From contig JBBCJM010000027.1 in NCBI GenBank assembly GCA_037190175.1, positions 3,506 to 67,505 on the forward strand: a DNA stretch of 64,000 bases. The letters run 5' to 3'. Within the stretch, counting starts at the first letter, position 1, and each line of letters starts with the position of its first letter. The position numbers were made by a program, and so were the translations under genes. This DNA is from JBBCJM01 sp037190175. Lineage in GTDB: Bacteria > Pseudomonadota > Alphaproteobacteria > Rhodobacterales > Rhodobacteraceae. Under the pieces are notes generated by a model that saw nothing but the letters and a program-made list of their open reading frames with translations, ran no database searches and was not told the origin of the DNA. This document shows positions 40,971 to 50,837 of this stretch, piece after piece.

Positions 40971-42511
40971 TCCCCCGCCCCGCCGCCGGCCAGCAGCTCG
41001 GGTGCATGGGTGGTGGTATAGACCATCTCGGCCGCATGTTCGCTGACCGGCCGGCTCAGCGTCTCCAGCGTGACGCCCCTGAGCCCCAGCGTCGCGGATT
41101 CCACCCAGAAGCCCACGGCGCCGGCGATGAAGCTGTCGTCGACCAGGCAGAGGACCACATAGCTGTCGATGGACACTTCCAGATAGGTGCCATGCGCCAC
41201 CACCTCGATCCGCCACGGTCCCCGGTCGGAGCCGCGGAAATGCGACTCCTGCAACACGACGTGGCGGAAGGCGTGCTCGAACTCGGGCGAGGGATTGGCG
41301 CCCCAGGCGCGCATCCGGGCGATGCCGTTCACCAGGTCGAGCGAGAGGTAATAGCCGTCGCCCTCCTCGCTCACCCGCAGCACCAGGCCGGTCTTGCCGG
41401 CGCCCTCCAGCACCATCTCGGCGCGCAGGCGGAATTCCTCGTGCCGGCCGGGCAGCAGGAAGGCCTCGAACCCGCTCCGGCTGCCGATGAACAGCGTCTC
41501 GCCGCGCATCTCGGCCCGGGCCGAGGGGTTGCCGGACAGCAGCCGGCACTCGGCCGCGCCGCCCAGGGCGAAGGTCCCGGTCACCAGCCCGTCGAACCCG
41601 TGGAAGGACTTCAGCCGCAGCCGGCCGCCGGGGCCAGCGACGATCTCCTTCGGCGGCGGCAGCAGGCGCTTGATGAACTCGCGGCCGTTGACCAGGAATT
41701 CGGTCTTGCTGAAGAAGCTGAACAGCAGCACCCGCCCGCCGGCCCGGCAGATGCGGCCGGCATAGTTGCCATGCGGCAGCAGCACGTCGTCGCTGAAGTT
41801 CTCGTAGGGCCCTTCCAGCCGGTCGGCGTGCCAGTAGTGGATCCGGGTGTCCTCGCGGATCGAGCCGATCAGGTAGCAGCGCCCGTCGAAGCGGAACAGG
41901 CCCGGCACCTCGATGTCGTCGTAGAGCCCGGGCCGGTGCAGGGGCGGCCCGAACTCGAAACGGTCGGGCGCGGTCTCGCGGGCCAGGCTCACGCAGCCGC
42001 GGCGGATCACCGGCCCGTCCTTGACCCGCGCCGCGGCCAGCAGCAGGCGGGTGTCCGTCTCGGGGTCGTGGAAGAAGAACGGATCGCGGAAGCTGACCCA
42101 GTGGCGCCCCTCGTCCACCCCGGATTCGTAATGCGGGCCGCCGATCTCCAGCGGATAGGGCGCCCCGCAGCGCGTCCAGGTGTAGAGGTCCGCCGACCGC
42201 GCCATGCCCACCCGCTGGATGCGGCCGAATTCCGACCGGGTGAGGCCGGTGTAGAACATCCGCCACCGTCCCGGCCGGTCGGGGTCGGGGGTGACATGCA
42301 TGGTCCAGAGCATGTCGTCGTCCCATTCGCCCGGGTCGCCGACGAAGAAGGCGTTCTTCACCCGGCGCCAGGACAGGCCGTCGGTGCTGACCGCATGGGC
42401 GATGAAGTCGTGGTTCGGCAGGACGAGGTGGAACAGGTGGTAAACCCCGTCGTGGAAGACCACGTCCACGTCGCCGATGTCGGAGCGCAGGAAGCCGTGC
42501 GATGCGTACAT
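40967..42511 (-). CDS. Glycoside hydrolase family 32-like beta-fructosidase
   Basis: A 514-residue protein with a five-bladed propeller followed by a beta-sandwich. Clan GH-J features are the N-terminal DVDVVFHDGVYHLFHL (in place of the canonical WMNDPNG), the RDP motif in WVSFRDPFFFHD, and the presumed acid/base glutamate in DDIEVPGLFRFDG. The C-terminal half contains DGYYLSLDLVNGIARM, as in GH32 sandwich domains. It could hydrolyse or transfer fructose from the disaccharide made by the two downstream gene products. No signal peptide, so it is cytoplasmic. The start is taken at ATG 42511; a TTG at 42538 is possible. The lost canonical motif makes specificity uncertain. Confidence 0.75.
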   Translation of the reverse strand: MYASHGFLRSDIGDVDVVFHDGVYHLFHLVLPNHDFIAHAVSTDGLSWRRVKNAFFVGDPGEWDDDMLWTMHVTPDPDRPGRWRMFYTGLTRSEFGRIQRVGMARSADLYTWTRCGAPYPLEIGGPHYESGVDEGRHWVSFRDPFFFHDPETDTRLLLAAARVKDGPVIRRGCVSLARETAPDRFEFGPPLHRPGLYDDIEVPGLFRFDGRCYLIGSIREDTRIHYWHADRLEGPYENFSDDVLLPHGNYAGRICRAGGRVLLFSFFSKTEFLVNGREFIKRLLPPPKEIVAGPGGRLRLKSFHGFDGLVTGTFALGGAAECRLLSGNPSARAEMRGETLFIGSRSGFEAFLLPGRHEEFRLRAEMVLEGAGKTGLVLRVSEEGDGYYLSLDLVNGIARMRAWGANPSPEFEHAFRHVVLQESHFRGSDRGPWRIEVVAHGTYLEVSIDSYVVLCLVDDSFIAGAVGFWVESATLGLRGVTLETLSRPVSEHAAEMVYTTTHAPELLAGGGAGE

Positions 42512-42737
42512 GCCCCAAGCTTGCCGAGGACGGGGCAAAGGTAAACCCCACTTCCTGCCTCGGACGCCGGGGGTACGGCCGGTATCGCGACTGGGCTCGA
42601 CGCGCCGCTGCGGCTGACCAGGCCGGAGGATGTGACGCCCGAGCCGGTGGAGACGGCGCCCCGGCGCTTTTGGTCCATCGAAGTCCGCGTCCTCACACCC
42701 GGGCAGGGTCTGCTTGGACGACCTGCCGGCCCCGCCC
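42512..42737. other. Intergenic region between GH32-like operon and RND pump gene
   Basis: No complete gene is seen. On the plus strand a stretch reading TPEPVETAPRRFWSIEVRVL (from about 42635) has coding-like GC at third positions but no partner or start, and could be a remnant. An imperfect hairpin around GGCAGGTC (minus strand, about 42700-42730) follows the RND gene stop but has no T-run. Confidence 0.3.
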
Positions 42738-45700
42738 TCAGGAGGTTCCGAACTTCATCTCCACGTCCCGGCGGTGCAGGGCGAAGGAGGCGTCGCTGCG
42801 CGAGATCAGGGTGTAGAACATCGGCACCACGAAGAGGGTGAAGGCCGTCCCCACGATCAGCCCGGTGAAGATCACCAGCCCCATCGCCTGCCGCGCCGCC
42901 GCCCCCGCGCCCTCGGCGATGATCAGCGGCACCACGGCCAGCGCCATGGCGGCGGTGGTCATCAGGATCGGCCGCAGGCGGGTGCGGGCGGCGGCCACGA
43001 TGGCGGCGCGGCGCGACAGGCCGCGCGCCTCGCGCTGCTGGTTGGCGAATTCCACCATCAGGATGCCGTGCTTGGTGATCAGCCCGATCAGGGTGATCAG
43101 CCCCACCTGCGTGTAGATGTTGAGCGTCGAGACGCCCAGATAGAGCGGCAGCATGGCGCCGAAGATCGACAGCGGCACCGACATCATGATGATGAAGGGG
43201 TCGCGGAAGCTCTCGAACTGCGCGGCCAGCACCAGGTAGATCACGATCAGCGCCGCCCCGAAGGCCAGCAGGATGGTGTTGCCTTCGGTCTTTTCCAGCC
43301 GCGACTGGCCGGAATAGTCGATGAAGAACCCGTCGGGCAGCACCTCGGCCGCGATCCGCTCCAGCTCGGCCAGCGCCACGCCGGTGGAGAGGCCCGGCAT
43401 CGGCATCCCCGAGAGGGTGGAGGAATTGAGCTGGTTGAACTGCTCGATCGAGGCGGCGGACACCCCGGGGTTCAGCGAGACGACCGAGGACAGCGGCACC
43501 ATCGCCCCCGAGCTCGACCGCACGAAGAACTCGCCCAGCCGCTCGGGGTTGTCGCGCCAGTCGCGCGGCACCTGCATGATCACGTCGTAGCTGTTGGAAT
43601 CGCGGTCGAACTGCGCCACCGCACCGCCGCCGACCAAGAGGCCCAGCGTGTTGCCGATCTCGGCCACCGGCACGCCCAAGAGCGCGGCGCGGTCGCGGTC
43701 GATGGTCACCCGCACCTGCGGGGCGTCGAACGAAAGGCTGTTCTGCACCACGATGAACATGCCCGAGGCCATGGCGCGGCCGCGGATCTCCTCGGCGATC
43801 TCCACCACCCGGTCGGGGGAATGGATCGACTGGATCACCATCGAGATCGGCAGCCCGCCGCCGGCGCCGGGCAGCGAGGGGGGCGCGAAGGCATAGCCCT
43901 GCAACCCCGGCGCGCCGTCCAGCACGCCCTGGATCTGCGCCTGGATCTCGGCCTGGCTGCGGCTGCGCTCGGCCCAGTCCTTCAGCGCCCAGATGTAGAA
44001 GCCCACGTTGGAGGCGCCCATGCCGGCGACCGAGAACGAGGTCTGCACCTCCTCGATATCCGCCGTCCGCCTGCCGATCTCGGCGATGAAGGCGTCGGTA
44101 TATTCCAGCGTCGCGTAGCGGGGGCCGTTCAGGATGGCGAAGAGCGCGCCCTGGTCCTCCTCGGGCGCGAGTTCGGAGGAGGTGTTGACGAACATGAACC
44201 CCACCGCGCCCAGCAGCGAGACCACCATCAAGAGCGTCACCGGCCGGTAGTCGAGGGATGAGGACACCCGCCGTTCGTACCAGTTCGACACGCCCGTCAG
44301 CGTGCGGTCCACGATGCGCTGGAACCGGCCGGGATCGTCGTGGCTGAGCAGCCGCGCCGACATCGCCGGGGTGATGGTCAGCGCGACGATCCCCGAGATC
44401 ACCACCGACCCCGCCAGCGTCAGCGCGAATTCGGTGAAGAGCGAGCCGGTGAGCCCCCCGGTGAAGGCCAGCGGCGACAGCACCGCGGCCAGCGTGATGG
44501 TCATGGCGATCACCGGGCCGGTGATCTCCTTCATGCCCTGGATGGCGGCGCGGGCGGGGGTCATCCCCTCGTCGATGTGGCGGTGGATGTTCTCGACCAC
44601 CACGATGGCGTCGTCCACCACCAGCCCGATGGCCAGCACCATGGCCAAGAGCGTCAGCAGGTTGATCGAATAGCCCAGCACCAGCATCACCGCGCAGACC
44701 CCGATCAGCGACAGGGGAATGGTGACGATGGGCATGATCACCGACCGGAACGAGCCCAGGAACAGCAGGATCACCACCACCACGATGGCCACGGCCTCGG
44801 CGATGGTCTTGAACACCTCCTCGATCGAGGCCGAGATGGTCTCGGTCGAATCGTAGACCAGGGTGATGGTCATGCCCTGCGGCAGCGTCTCGTTCAGCCG
44901 CGGCAGCTCGGCCAGCACGTTGGCGGCCACGTCCAGCTGGTTCTCGCCCGGGGCCGGCACGATGCCGATGAAGGTGCCGGGCCTTCCGGCGAAGGTCACG
45001 ATGGCGTCGGTGGAGCCCGAGGCCAGCTCCACCCGCGCCACGTCGCGCAGCCGCACCACGCCGGTCGCGCCCTGCATCAGCGGCAGCGCCCCGAAGGCCT
45101 CGGGCGTCTGCACGGTGGATTCCAGCGTCAGGTTGTAGACGAAATATTCGTTCTCGGTCTTGCCGGGGGCGGAGAGGAAGTTCGAGGTGCGGATGGCCGC
45201 CAGCACCTCCGAGGCCGTGACCCCCCGGGCGGAGAGTTGCAGCGGGTCGATCCAGATGCGCATGGCATAGTTGGCCGCGCCCATGATCTCCATCTGCGCC
45301 ACGCCGTCGATGTTGGTCACCCGGGGGCGGACCACGCGCTCCAGATACTCGGTCGTCTGCTCGGGCGTCATGTTAGGGTTCTGCACCGCCAGGTACATGA
45401 GCGCAAAGGTCATGCCGGTGCCCTTGACGATCACCGGGTCCTCGCTGTCCGGCGGCAGCTGGCCGCGCACCTGCTGGACCTTGGACATGACCTCGGTCAG
45501 CGCGATGTCGGGGTCCGCGCCCAGCTGCATCTGCACCGTGACGATCGAGGCCGAGGGCGACGACTGCGTGGTCACGTAGTCGACGTTCTCGGTGGTCGAG
45601 ACCGCGGCGGCGATGGGCGAGGTGACGAAGCCCTGGATCAGGTCGGGCGCGGCGCCGGGATAGATGGTGGTGACGGTGATCACCGTCTCCTCGACCTCGG

Positions 45701-45812
45701 GGTACTGCCGCACCGGCAGGTTCGCCACCGCGGCCAGGCCCAGGAACAGGATCAGCGCGGCCAGCACGCTGGACAGCACCGGGCGGCGGATGAAGATCTC
45801 GGAGAAATGCAT
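42738..45812 (-). CDS. RND efflux transporter, HAE1 family inner-membrane pump
   Basis: A 1024-residue multidrug/solvent efflux pump of the AcrB/MdtB/MexF type. It has the N-terminal helix, two large periplasmic loops and twelve predicted membrane segments; the proton-relay aspartates are in IGLVVDDAIVVVENIHRHIDEG. The N-terminal IFIRRPVLSSVLAALILFLG is a family hallmark. It lies 12 bp behind the membrane-fusion protein gene. No outer-membrane TolC-type gene is adjacent, so it must use one encoded elsewhere. No dedicated regulator is visible. Confidence 0.95.
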   Translation of the reverse strand: MHFSEIFIRRPVLSSVLAALILFLGLAAVANLPVRQYPEVEETVITVTTIYPGAAPDLIQGFVTSPIAAAVSTTENVDYVTTQSSPSASIVTVQMQLGADPDIALTEVMSKVQQVRGQLPPDSEDPVIVKGTGMTFALMYLAVQNPNMTPEQTTEYLERVVRPRVTNIDGVAQMEIMGAANYAMRIWIDPLQLSARGVTASEVLAAIRTSNFLSAPGKTENEYFVYNLTLESTVQTPEAFGALPLMQGATGVVRLRDVARVELASGSTDAIVTFAGRPGTFIGIVPAPGENQLDVAANVLAELPRLNETLPQGMTITLVYDSTETISASIEEVFKTIAEAVAIVVVVILLFLGSFRSVIMPIVTIPLSLIGVCAVMLVLGYSINLLTLLAMVLAIGLVVDDAIVVVENIHRHIDEGMTPARAAIQGMKEITGPVIAMTITLAAVLSPLAFTGGLTGSLFTEFALTLAGSVVISGIVALTITPAMSARLLSHDDPGRFQRIVDRTLTGVSNWYERRVSSSLDYRPVTLLMVVSLLGAVGFMFVNTSSELAPEEDQGALFAILNGPRYATLEYTDAFIAEIGRRTADIEEVQTSFSVAGMGASNVGFYIWALKDWAERSRSQAEIQAQIQGVLDGAPGLQGYAFAPPSLPGAGGGLPISMVIQSIHSPDRVVEIAEEIRGRAMASGMFIVVQNSLSFDAPQVRVTIDRDRAALLGVPVAEIGNTLGLLVGGGAVAQFDRDSNSYDVIMQVPRDWRDNPERLGEFFVRSSSGAMVPLSSVVSLNPGVSAASIEQFNQLNSSTLSGMPMPGLSTGVALAELERIAAEVLPDGFFIDYSGQSRLEKTEGNTILLAFGAALIVIYLVLAAQFESFRDPFIIMMSVPLSIFGAMLPLYLGVSTLNIYTQVGLITLIGLITKHGILMVEFANQQREARGLSRRAAIVAAARTRLRPILMTTAAMALAVVPLIIAEGAGAAARQAMGLVIFTGLIVGTAFTLFVVPMFYTLISRSDASFALHRRDVEMKFGTS

Positions 45813-45824
45813 ATGCCCGCGCCC

Positions 45825-46925
45825 CTAGTTGCCCGCCGGCGGGTCGAGCGCCACCGAGTCGTCGATCCTGACGCGCGCGCCGTTGGTCAGCCGGTTCTGC
45901 CCCGAGGTCACGATCTGGGCCCCGGCCTCGAGCCCCGAGACCACCTCGATCTTTCCGCCGTAGCGGCGCCCGAGGGTGACGAAGACCTGCTCGACGGTGA
46001 ACTCGTCCTCCGCCCCGCCCGGGCGCAGGACATAGATGGAATCGCCGTAGAGGGTGGAGCTGACCGCGGTCTGCGGCACGGCGATCACCCCTTCCTCGGC
46101 GGGCTGTTCGATGCGCACGCGCAGGAACTGGCCGGGGAACAGCCGGCCCGCGGGGTTGTCGACCTCGGCCCGGGCGCTGGCCATGCGGGAATTGGGATCG
46201 ACCCGCGGCTCGATGGCGATGATCCGGCCCGGCGCGCTGAAGTCGCCCACCTCGGTGGTGACGGTCACGGGCCGGCCCAGCTCCAGCGCGCCGATCTGCT
46301 GTTCGGGCAGGGCGAAATCGACCCGCATCTGCCCCAGATCCTGAAGCGTGGCATAGATCGTGCCGGGCGAGACCCATTGCCCGACCTCGACCCGCGGGAT
46401 GCCGATCATCCCGGCGAAGGGGGCGGTCAGCATCTTCGCGTCCAGCGCGGTCTGCACCTGCGCCACCTGCGCGCGGGCGCTTTCCGCCTGGGCCGCGGCG
46501 GCCTCCAGCGTGTTGGCCGCACCAACCCCGCGGTCGGTCAGCGTCTGCGCCCGGCGCTGCTCGGCCAGCGCCACGGCCAGCGCGGCCTCGGCCGCCGCCA
46601 GCGCGGCGCGCTCGCTGTCGTCGTCGATGACGAGCAGCGGCTGGCCCTCGGCCACGCTGTCGTTGGCGGCGAAGCGCAGTTCGCGCACCAGCCCGCCCGA
46701 CTCGATGGCCAGGTCGACCCCGCGGGCGGCGAGCGCCGTGCCCACCGCGTCGATCCCGGGCACCCAGGTGACCGTCTCGACCGTCTCGACCGTCACCGGC
46801 ACCGGGGGCGGAACCATGCCGCCCAGGAACTGCGCGATCATGTCGTCGCGGAAGAACTTGAACCAGACGATCCCGCCGACCACCAGGCCCAGGAGGATGA
46901 TGGCGATGAACAGCCGCTTGAACAT
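45825..46925 (-). CDS. RND efflux membrane fusion (periplasmic adaptor) protein
   Basis: A 366-residue adaptor with an N-terminal membrane anchor (LFIAIILLGLVVGGIVWFKFF, residues 5-25), the lipoyl/barrel-sandwich half-motifs GLVRELRFAANDSVAEGQPLLVIDD and TAPFAGMIGIPRVEVGQWV around a coiled-coil hairpin (about residues 95-150), and a beta-barrel domain. It bridges the RND pump to an outer-membrane channel. GGAG lies 7 bp before the ATG at 46925. It is the first gene of a two-gene operon; the 169-bp gap upstream may hold its promoter, but no convincing -35/-10 pair was found. Confidence 0.93.
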   Translation of the reverse strand: MFKRLFIAIILLGLVVGGIVWFKFFRDDMIAQFLGGMVPPPVPVTVETVETVTWVPGIDAVGTALAARGVDLAIESGGLVRELRFAANDSVAEGQPLLVIDDDSERAALAAAEAALAVALAEQRRAQTLTDRGVGAANTLEAAAAQAESARAQVAQVQTALDAKMLTAPFAGMIGIPRVEVGQWVSPGTIYATLQDLGQMRVDFALPEQQIGALELGRPVTVTTEVGDFSAPGRIIAIEPRVDPNSRMASARAEVDNPAGRLFPGQFLRVRIEQPAEEGVIAVPQTAVSSTLYGDSIYVLRPGGAEDEFTVEQVFVTLGRRYGGKIEVVSGLEAGAQIVTSGQNRLTNGARVRIDDSVALDPPAGN

Positions 46926-47094
46926 CCGGAAGCTCCTGCAAGAGGGGTCTGGCGCGCCGCAGCCCGCGCGCGCGCCGACTTCCGGCACTAGCTGCGGCAG
47001 GCGGGGGGCAAGGTCAACAGGCGCGCCCGGTTTTTCTTGCCGGCTGCCGCAACGTGCCGGCGATCTGCGCGACGGAAAGGCGGATCCGAGGCCC

Positions 47095-48723
47095 TCAGGT
47101 CACCACGTCCGGCGCCGTCCGCCCCGTGTGGCCGGCGATGTCGGCCAGCCGGTGGGCGGCGCGGATCACCGGGGCCAGCGCCTCCTGCGGGTCGCGGTCC
47201 AGCCCCTCGGGGCCGGGGGTGTAGCGTTCGAGGTAGAGCCGCAGGGTGGCGCCCTCGGTCCCGGTGCCCGAGAGCCGCATGACGAAGCGCGCGCCGCCGG
47301 CGAACAGCACCCGCACGCCCTGGCCCTTCGACACCGAGCCGTCCACCGGGTCGGTATAGGCGAAGTCGTCGGCGGCCTCGATGCGCAGCCCCTCGACCTC
47401 CTGCCCCGGCAGGGTCGCCAGCGCCCCGCGCAGGCCGGCCATCATCGCCTCGGCCCGCTCCGCCGGGATCGCCTCGAAATCGTGGCGGCTGTAGTAGTTG
47501 CGGCCGAACCTTGCCCAGTGCTCGGCCAGGATCTCGGCCACGCTCTGACCCCGCGACGCGAGGATGTTCAGCCACAGCAGCACCGCCCAGAGCCCGTCCT
47601 TCTCCCGCACATGGTCCGAGCCGGTGCCGAAGCTCTCCTCGCCGCAGAGGGTGGCGCGGCCGGCGTCCAAGAGGTTGCCGAAGAACTTCCAGCCCGTGGG
47701 CGTCTCGTATGCGGGGATGCCCAAAGCCTCGGCCACCCGGTCGGCGGCGGCCGAGGTGGGCATGGAGCGCGCCACCCCCTTCAGGCCCGCCTTGTAACCC
47801 GGGGCCAGATGCGCGTTGGCCGCCAGAACGGCGAGCGAATCCGAGGGCGAGACGTAGATCCCCCGCCCCACCACCATGTTGCGGTCGCCGTCGCCGTCCG
47901 AGGCGGCGCCGAAATCCGGGGCGTCGGGCCCGAACATCTCCTCCATCAGCGCCTTGGCCCAGGTGGGGTTGGGGTCGGGGTGCATCCCGCCGAAGTCGGG
48001 CAGGGGGGTGGCGTTCACCACCGTGCCCGGGGCGGCGCCCAGCCGGTTCTCCAGGATCTCCACCGCATAGGGCCCGGTCACCGCGCACATCGCATCCATC
48101 CGCATCCGGAACCCGCCGGCGAAGAGCCGCCGCAAGGCGGGGAAGTCGAACAGCGTCTCCAACAGGTCGGCGTAGTCGGCCACCGGATCGACCACCTCCA
48201 CCGCCATCGGCCCCAGCATCCGCCGGCCGGGGGTGGAGAGGTCGAGGTCCTGCCCCTCCCAGATCCGGTACTCCGCCAGCCCCTGGGTGCGGGCGAAGAT
48301 CGCCTCGGTCACCGCCTCGGGCGCGGGGCCGCCGTTGGGCATGTTGAACTTCACCCCGAAGTCCTCCTCCGGCCCGCCCGGGTTGTGGCTGGCCGACATG
48401 ACGATGCCGCCATCGGTGCTGTTCAGCCGGATCAGGTGGCTGGCCGCGGGGGTGGAGAGGATCGCATCCCGCCCCACGATCACCCGCGCCGCGCCGTTCG
48501 CCGCCGCCATCCGCAGGATCACCTGCGCCGCGCGGTCGTTGAAGTACCGCCCGTCGCCGCCCAGCACGAAGGTCTTCCCCGCCGCCCCCACGGCGTCGAA
48601 GATCGCCTGCACGAAGTTTTCCAGGTAATGCGGCCCCATGAAGACCCGGGTCTTCTTGCGCAGGCCCGAGGTGCCGGGCTTCTGGCCGGGGATGGGCGTG
48701 GTGGCGACGGTGTGGATGGTCAT
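47095..48723 (-). CDS. pgm: Phosphoglucomutase (alpha-D-glucose phosphate-specific)
   Basis: A 542-residue phosphohexomutase interconverting glucose-1- and glucose-6-phosphate. The phosphoserine loop is in GGIVMSASHNPGGPEEDFG, the metal-binding loop is ASDGDGDRNMVVG, and the sugar-binding block is YETPTGWKFFGNLLD, with CGEESFG following. It is the last gene of the glycogen operon and links glycogen to glycolysis. A strong GAGGAGGA ribosome-binding site lies 5 bp before the ATG, 14 bp after glgX. Confidence 0.96.
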   Translation of the reverse strand: MTIHTVATTPIPGQKPGTSGLRKKTRVFMGPHYLENFVQAIFDAVGAAGKTFVLGGDGRYFNDRAAQVILRMAAANGAARVIVGRDAILSTPAASHLIRLNSTDGGIVMSASHNPGGPEEDFGVKFNMPNGGPAPEAVTEAIFARTQGLAEYRIWEGQDLDLSTPGRRMLGPMAVEVVDPVADYADLLETLFDFPALRRLFAGGFRMRMDAMCAVTGPYAVEILENRLGAAPGTVVNATPLPDFGGMHPDPNPTWAKALMEEMFGPDAPDFGAASDGDGDRNMVVGRGIYVSPSDSLAVLAANAHLAPGYKAGLKGVARSMPTSAAADRVAEALGIPAYETPTGWKFFGNLLDAGRATLCGEESFGTGSDHVREKDGLWAVLLWLNILASRGQSVAEILAEHWARFGRNYYSRHDFEAIPAERAEAMMAGLRGALATLPGQEVEGLRIEAADDFAYTDPVDGSVSKGQGVRVLFAGGARFVMRLSGTGTEGATLRLYLERYTPGPEGLDRDPQEALAPVIRAAHRLADIAGHTGRTAPDVVT

Positions 48724-48737
48724 GCGGTCCTCCTCGT

Positions 48738-50837
48738 CTACAGGCTCTCGAACACCAGGACCGCCGGCCCCGGGATCTCGAGCGGGCTTTGCGTCACCTG
48801 CGGCTCCAGCGCCGGGCGGGTGGTATCGAGCAGCAGCCGCCAGCCGGGGGCGGTGTCAGGCAGGGTCAGGCTCTCCCCCCCGCCGGCGTTGAAGACCGCG
48901 AAGATCGCGCGGGGGTCGGCCCCGCCCCCCTCGGCTGCCATGCGCAGCTCCACCCCCAGGCAGCGGAACCCGGCGTCGTGCCAGTCCTCGGGCGAGGGGG
49001 TGGTGCCGTCGGCCCGCCGCCAGATCACGTCCGGCAGCCCGTCCGCGGGGCGGGGGCGGGCGTGCAGGAACCGCCGCTGGCGCAGCACCGGGTGGTCGCG
49101 CCGCAAGGCCGCCAGCCGGGCCACGAAGGCCATCAGCTCCACATCCGCCGCCGCCCAGTCCAGCCAGGAGGTGGCGTTGTCCTGGCAATAGGCGTTGTTG
49201 TTGCCGCCCTGGCTGTTGCCGATCTCGTCGCCCGCCAGCAGCATCGGCGTGCCCTGGGCCAGGAATACCGTGGCCAGCATGTTGCGCTTGCGCATGGCGC
49301 GCCGGGCCAGCACCGCGGGGTCGTCGGTCGGCCCCTCCACCCCCGCATTGTCGGAATGGTTCTCGTGATGGCCGTCGCGGTTGTCCTCGCCGTTCGCCAG
49401 GTTCCGCTTCACCGCAAAACTCACCACATCCTCCAGCGTGAAGCCGTCATGCGCGGTGACCAGGTTGATGCTGCTCCACGCCGCCCGCCCGCCATGGTCG
49501 AACCGCTCGGCCGAGCCCAGCAGGCGCTTGGCCAGATCCGGCGCCATCCCGGCATCGCCGCGCCACAGCCGCCGCACCCCGTCGCGGAAACGGTCGTTCC
49601 ATTCGGCGAAGGGATGCGGATAGGCGCCCAGCTGATAGCCGCCGGGGCCGAGGTCCCAGGGCTCGGCGATCAGCTTCACCTGCGCCAGCACCGGGTCCTG
49701 CCGGATGGCGTCGAAGAACCCGCCGCCGGGGTCGAAGCCGTGCCCCTCGCGCCCCAGCACGGTGGCCAGGTCGAAGCGGAAGCCGTCAACATGCATCACC
49801 TCGACCCAATAACGAAGCGAGTCCATCACCAGCCGCAGGGCGATCGGGTTGGTCGCGTCCAGCGTGTTGCCGGTGCCGGTGTCGTCCACGTAATGCCGCC
49901 CGCCGTCGCGCAGGCGATAGTAGCTGCGGTTGTCCAGCCCCCGGAAGCTCAGCGTCGGGCCCCATTCGTCGCCCTCGCCCGTGTGGTTGTAGACCACGTC
50001 CAGGATCACCTCGATCCCCACGGCATGGAACCGCCGCACCATGGCGCGGAACTCCCACAGCGCGTCGCGGCTCATGTAGCGGCTGTCGGGGGCGAAGAAG
50101 GCGATGGTCTGATAGCCCCAGTAGTTGCGCAGGCCGCGGCCGACCAGAAAGCGGTCGTCCATGAAGCCCTGCACCGGCAGCAGCTCGATGGCGGTGACGC
50201 CCAGCCGGGTCAGGTGCTCGATGACCGGCTCGGACGACAGCCCCAGATAGCTGCCGCGCAGGCCCCGCTGCACCCCGCCGTGCAGGGCGGTCATCCCCTT
50301 CACATGCGCCTCGTAGATCACCGTATCGGACCACGGCCGGCGGGGCGGCATGTCGTCGCCCCAGGTGAAGGCGGTGTCCACCACCACCGACTTCGGCACC
50401 GCGAAGGCGCTGTCGCGGGTGTCGAAGGACAGGTCCCCCCGCGCCGAGCCGATGCGATAGCCCATCAGCGCGTCCGACCAGCGCAGCCGGCCGTCCAGCG
50501 CCCGGGCATAGGGGTCGATCAGCAGCTTGTGGGGGTTGAAGCGATGCCCCTCCTCGGGCCGGTAGGGGCCCTGCGCGCGCCAGCCATAGCGGGCGCCGGG
50601 CATCAGCCCCGCGACATGGATGTGCCAGACATAGCCCTCGCGTTCGGCCACCGGCAGGCGGGCCAGTTCCCGCCGCCCGTCGTCGGAGAACAGGCACAGC
50701 TCCATCCCGGTGGCATGGGCCGAGGCGACGGCGAAGTTCACCCCCTCGCCGTCCGGGGTGGCGCCCAGCGGCCAGGGCCGGCCGGGGCCGATGGCATGGC
50801 CGGGCAGGGTGGCCGGGGGGCTGCCCGCAGGACTCAA
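48738..50837 (-). CDS. glgX: Glycogen debranching enzyme GlgX
   Basis: A 699-residue isoamylase-type GH13 enzyme that removes alpha-1,6 branches from phosphorylase-limit glycogen. The N-terminal CBM48-like domain precedes the barrel; catalytic residues are in DGFRFDLATVLGRE (nucleophile), LIAEPWDLG (acid/base) and NLVTAHDGFTLED. The only workable start is TTG 50837, which overlaps the glgA stop (TTGA) and has AAAGG about 8 bp upstream; no ATG or GTG occurs before the conserved PWPLGATPDGEGVNFAV block. Length is normal. Confidence 0.93.
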   Translation of the reverse strand: MSPAGSPPATLPGHAIGPGRPWPLGATPDGEGVNFAVASAHATGMELCLFSDDGRRELARLPVAEREGYVWHIHVAGLMPGARYGWRAQGPYRPEEGHRFNPHKLLIDPYARALDGRLRWSDALMGYRIGSARGDLSFDTRDSAFAVPKSVVVDTAFTWGDDMPPRRPWSDTVIYEAHVKGMTALHGGVQRGLRGSYLGLSSEPVIEHLTRLGVTAIELLPVQGFMDDRFLVGRGLRNYWGYQTIAFFAPDSRYMSRDALWEFRAMVRRFHAVGIEVILDVVYNHTGEGDEWGPTLSFRGLDNRSYYRLRDGGRHYVDDTGTGNTLDATNPIALRLVMDSLRYWVEVMHVDGFRFDLATVLGREGHGFDPGGGFFDAIRQDPVLAQVKLIAEPWDLGPGGYQLGAYPHPFAEWNDRFRDGVRRLWRGDAGMAPDLAKRLLGSAERFDHGGRAAWSSINLVTAHDGFTLEDVVSFAVKRNLANGEDNRDGHHENHSDNAGVEGPTDDPAVLARRAMRKRNMLATVFLAQGTPMLLAGDEIGNSQGGNNNAYCQDNATSWLDWAAADVELMAFVARLAALRRDHPVLRQRRFLHARPRPADGLPDVIWRRADGTTPSPEDWHDAGFRCLGVELRMAAEGGGADPRAIFAVFNAGGGESLTLPDTAPGWRLLLDTTRPALEPQVTQSPLEIPGPAVLVFESL

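Noticed and set aside
47040..47064. Inverted repeat GCCGGC...GCCGGC next to a T-run, between pgm and the RND adaptor gene
   Set aside because: The T-run lies on the wrong side for a minus-strand terminator of the glg operon (it reads as A's after the stem), and no plus-strand gene precedes it.
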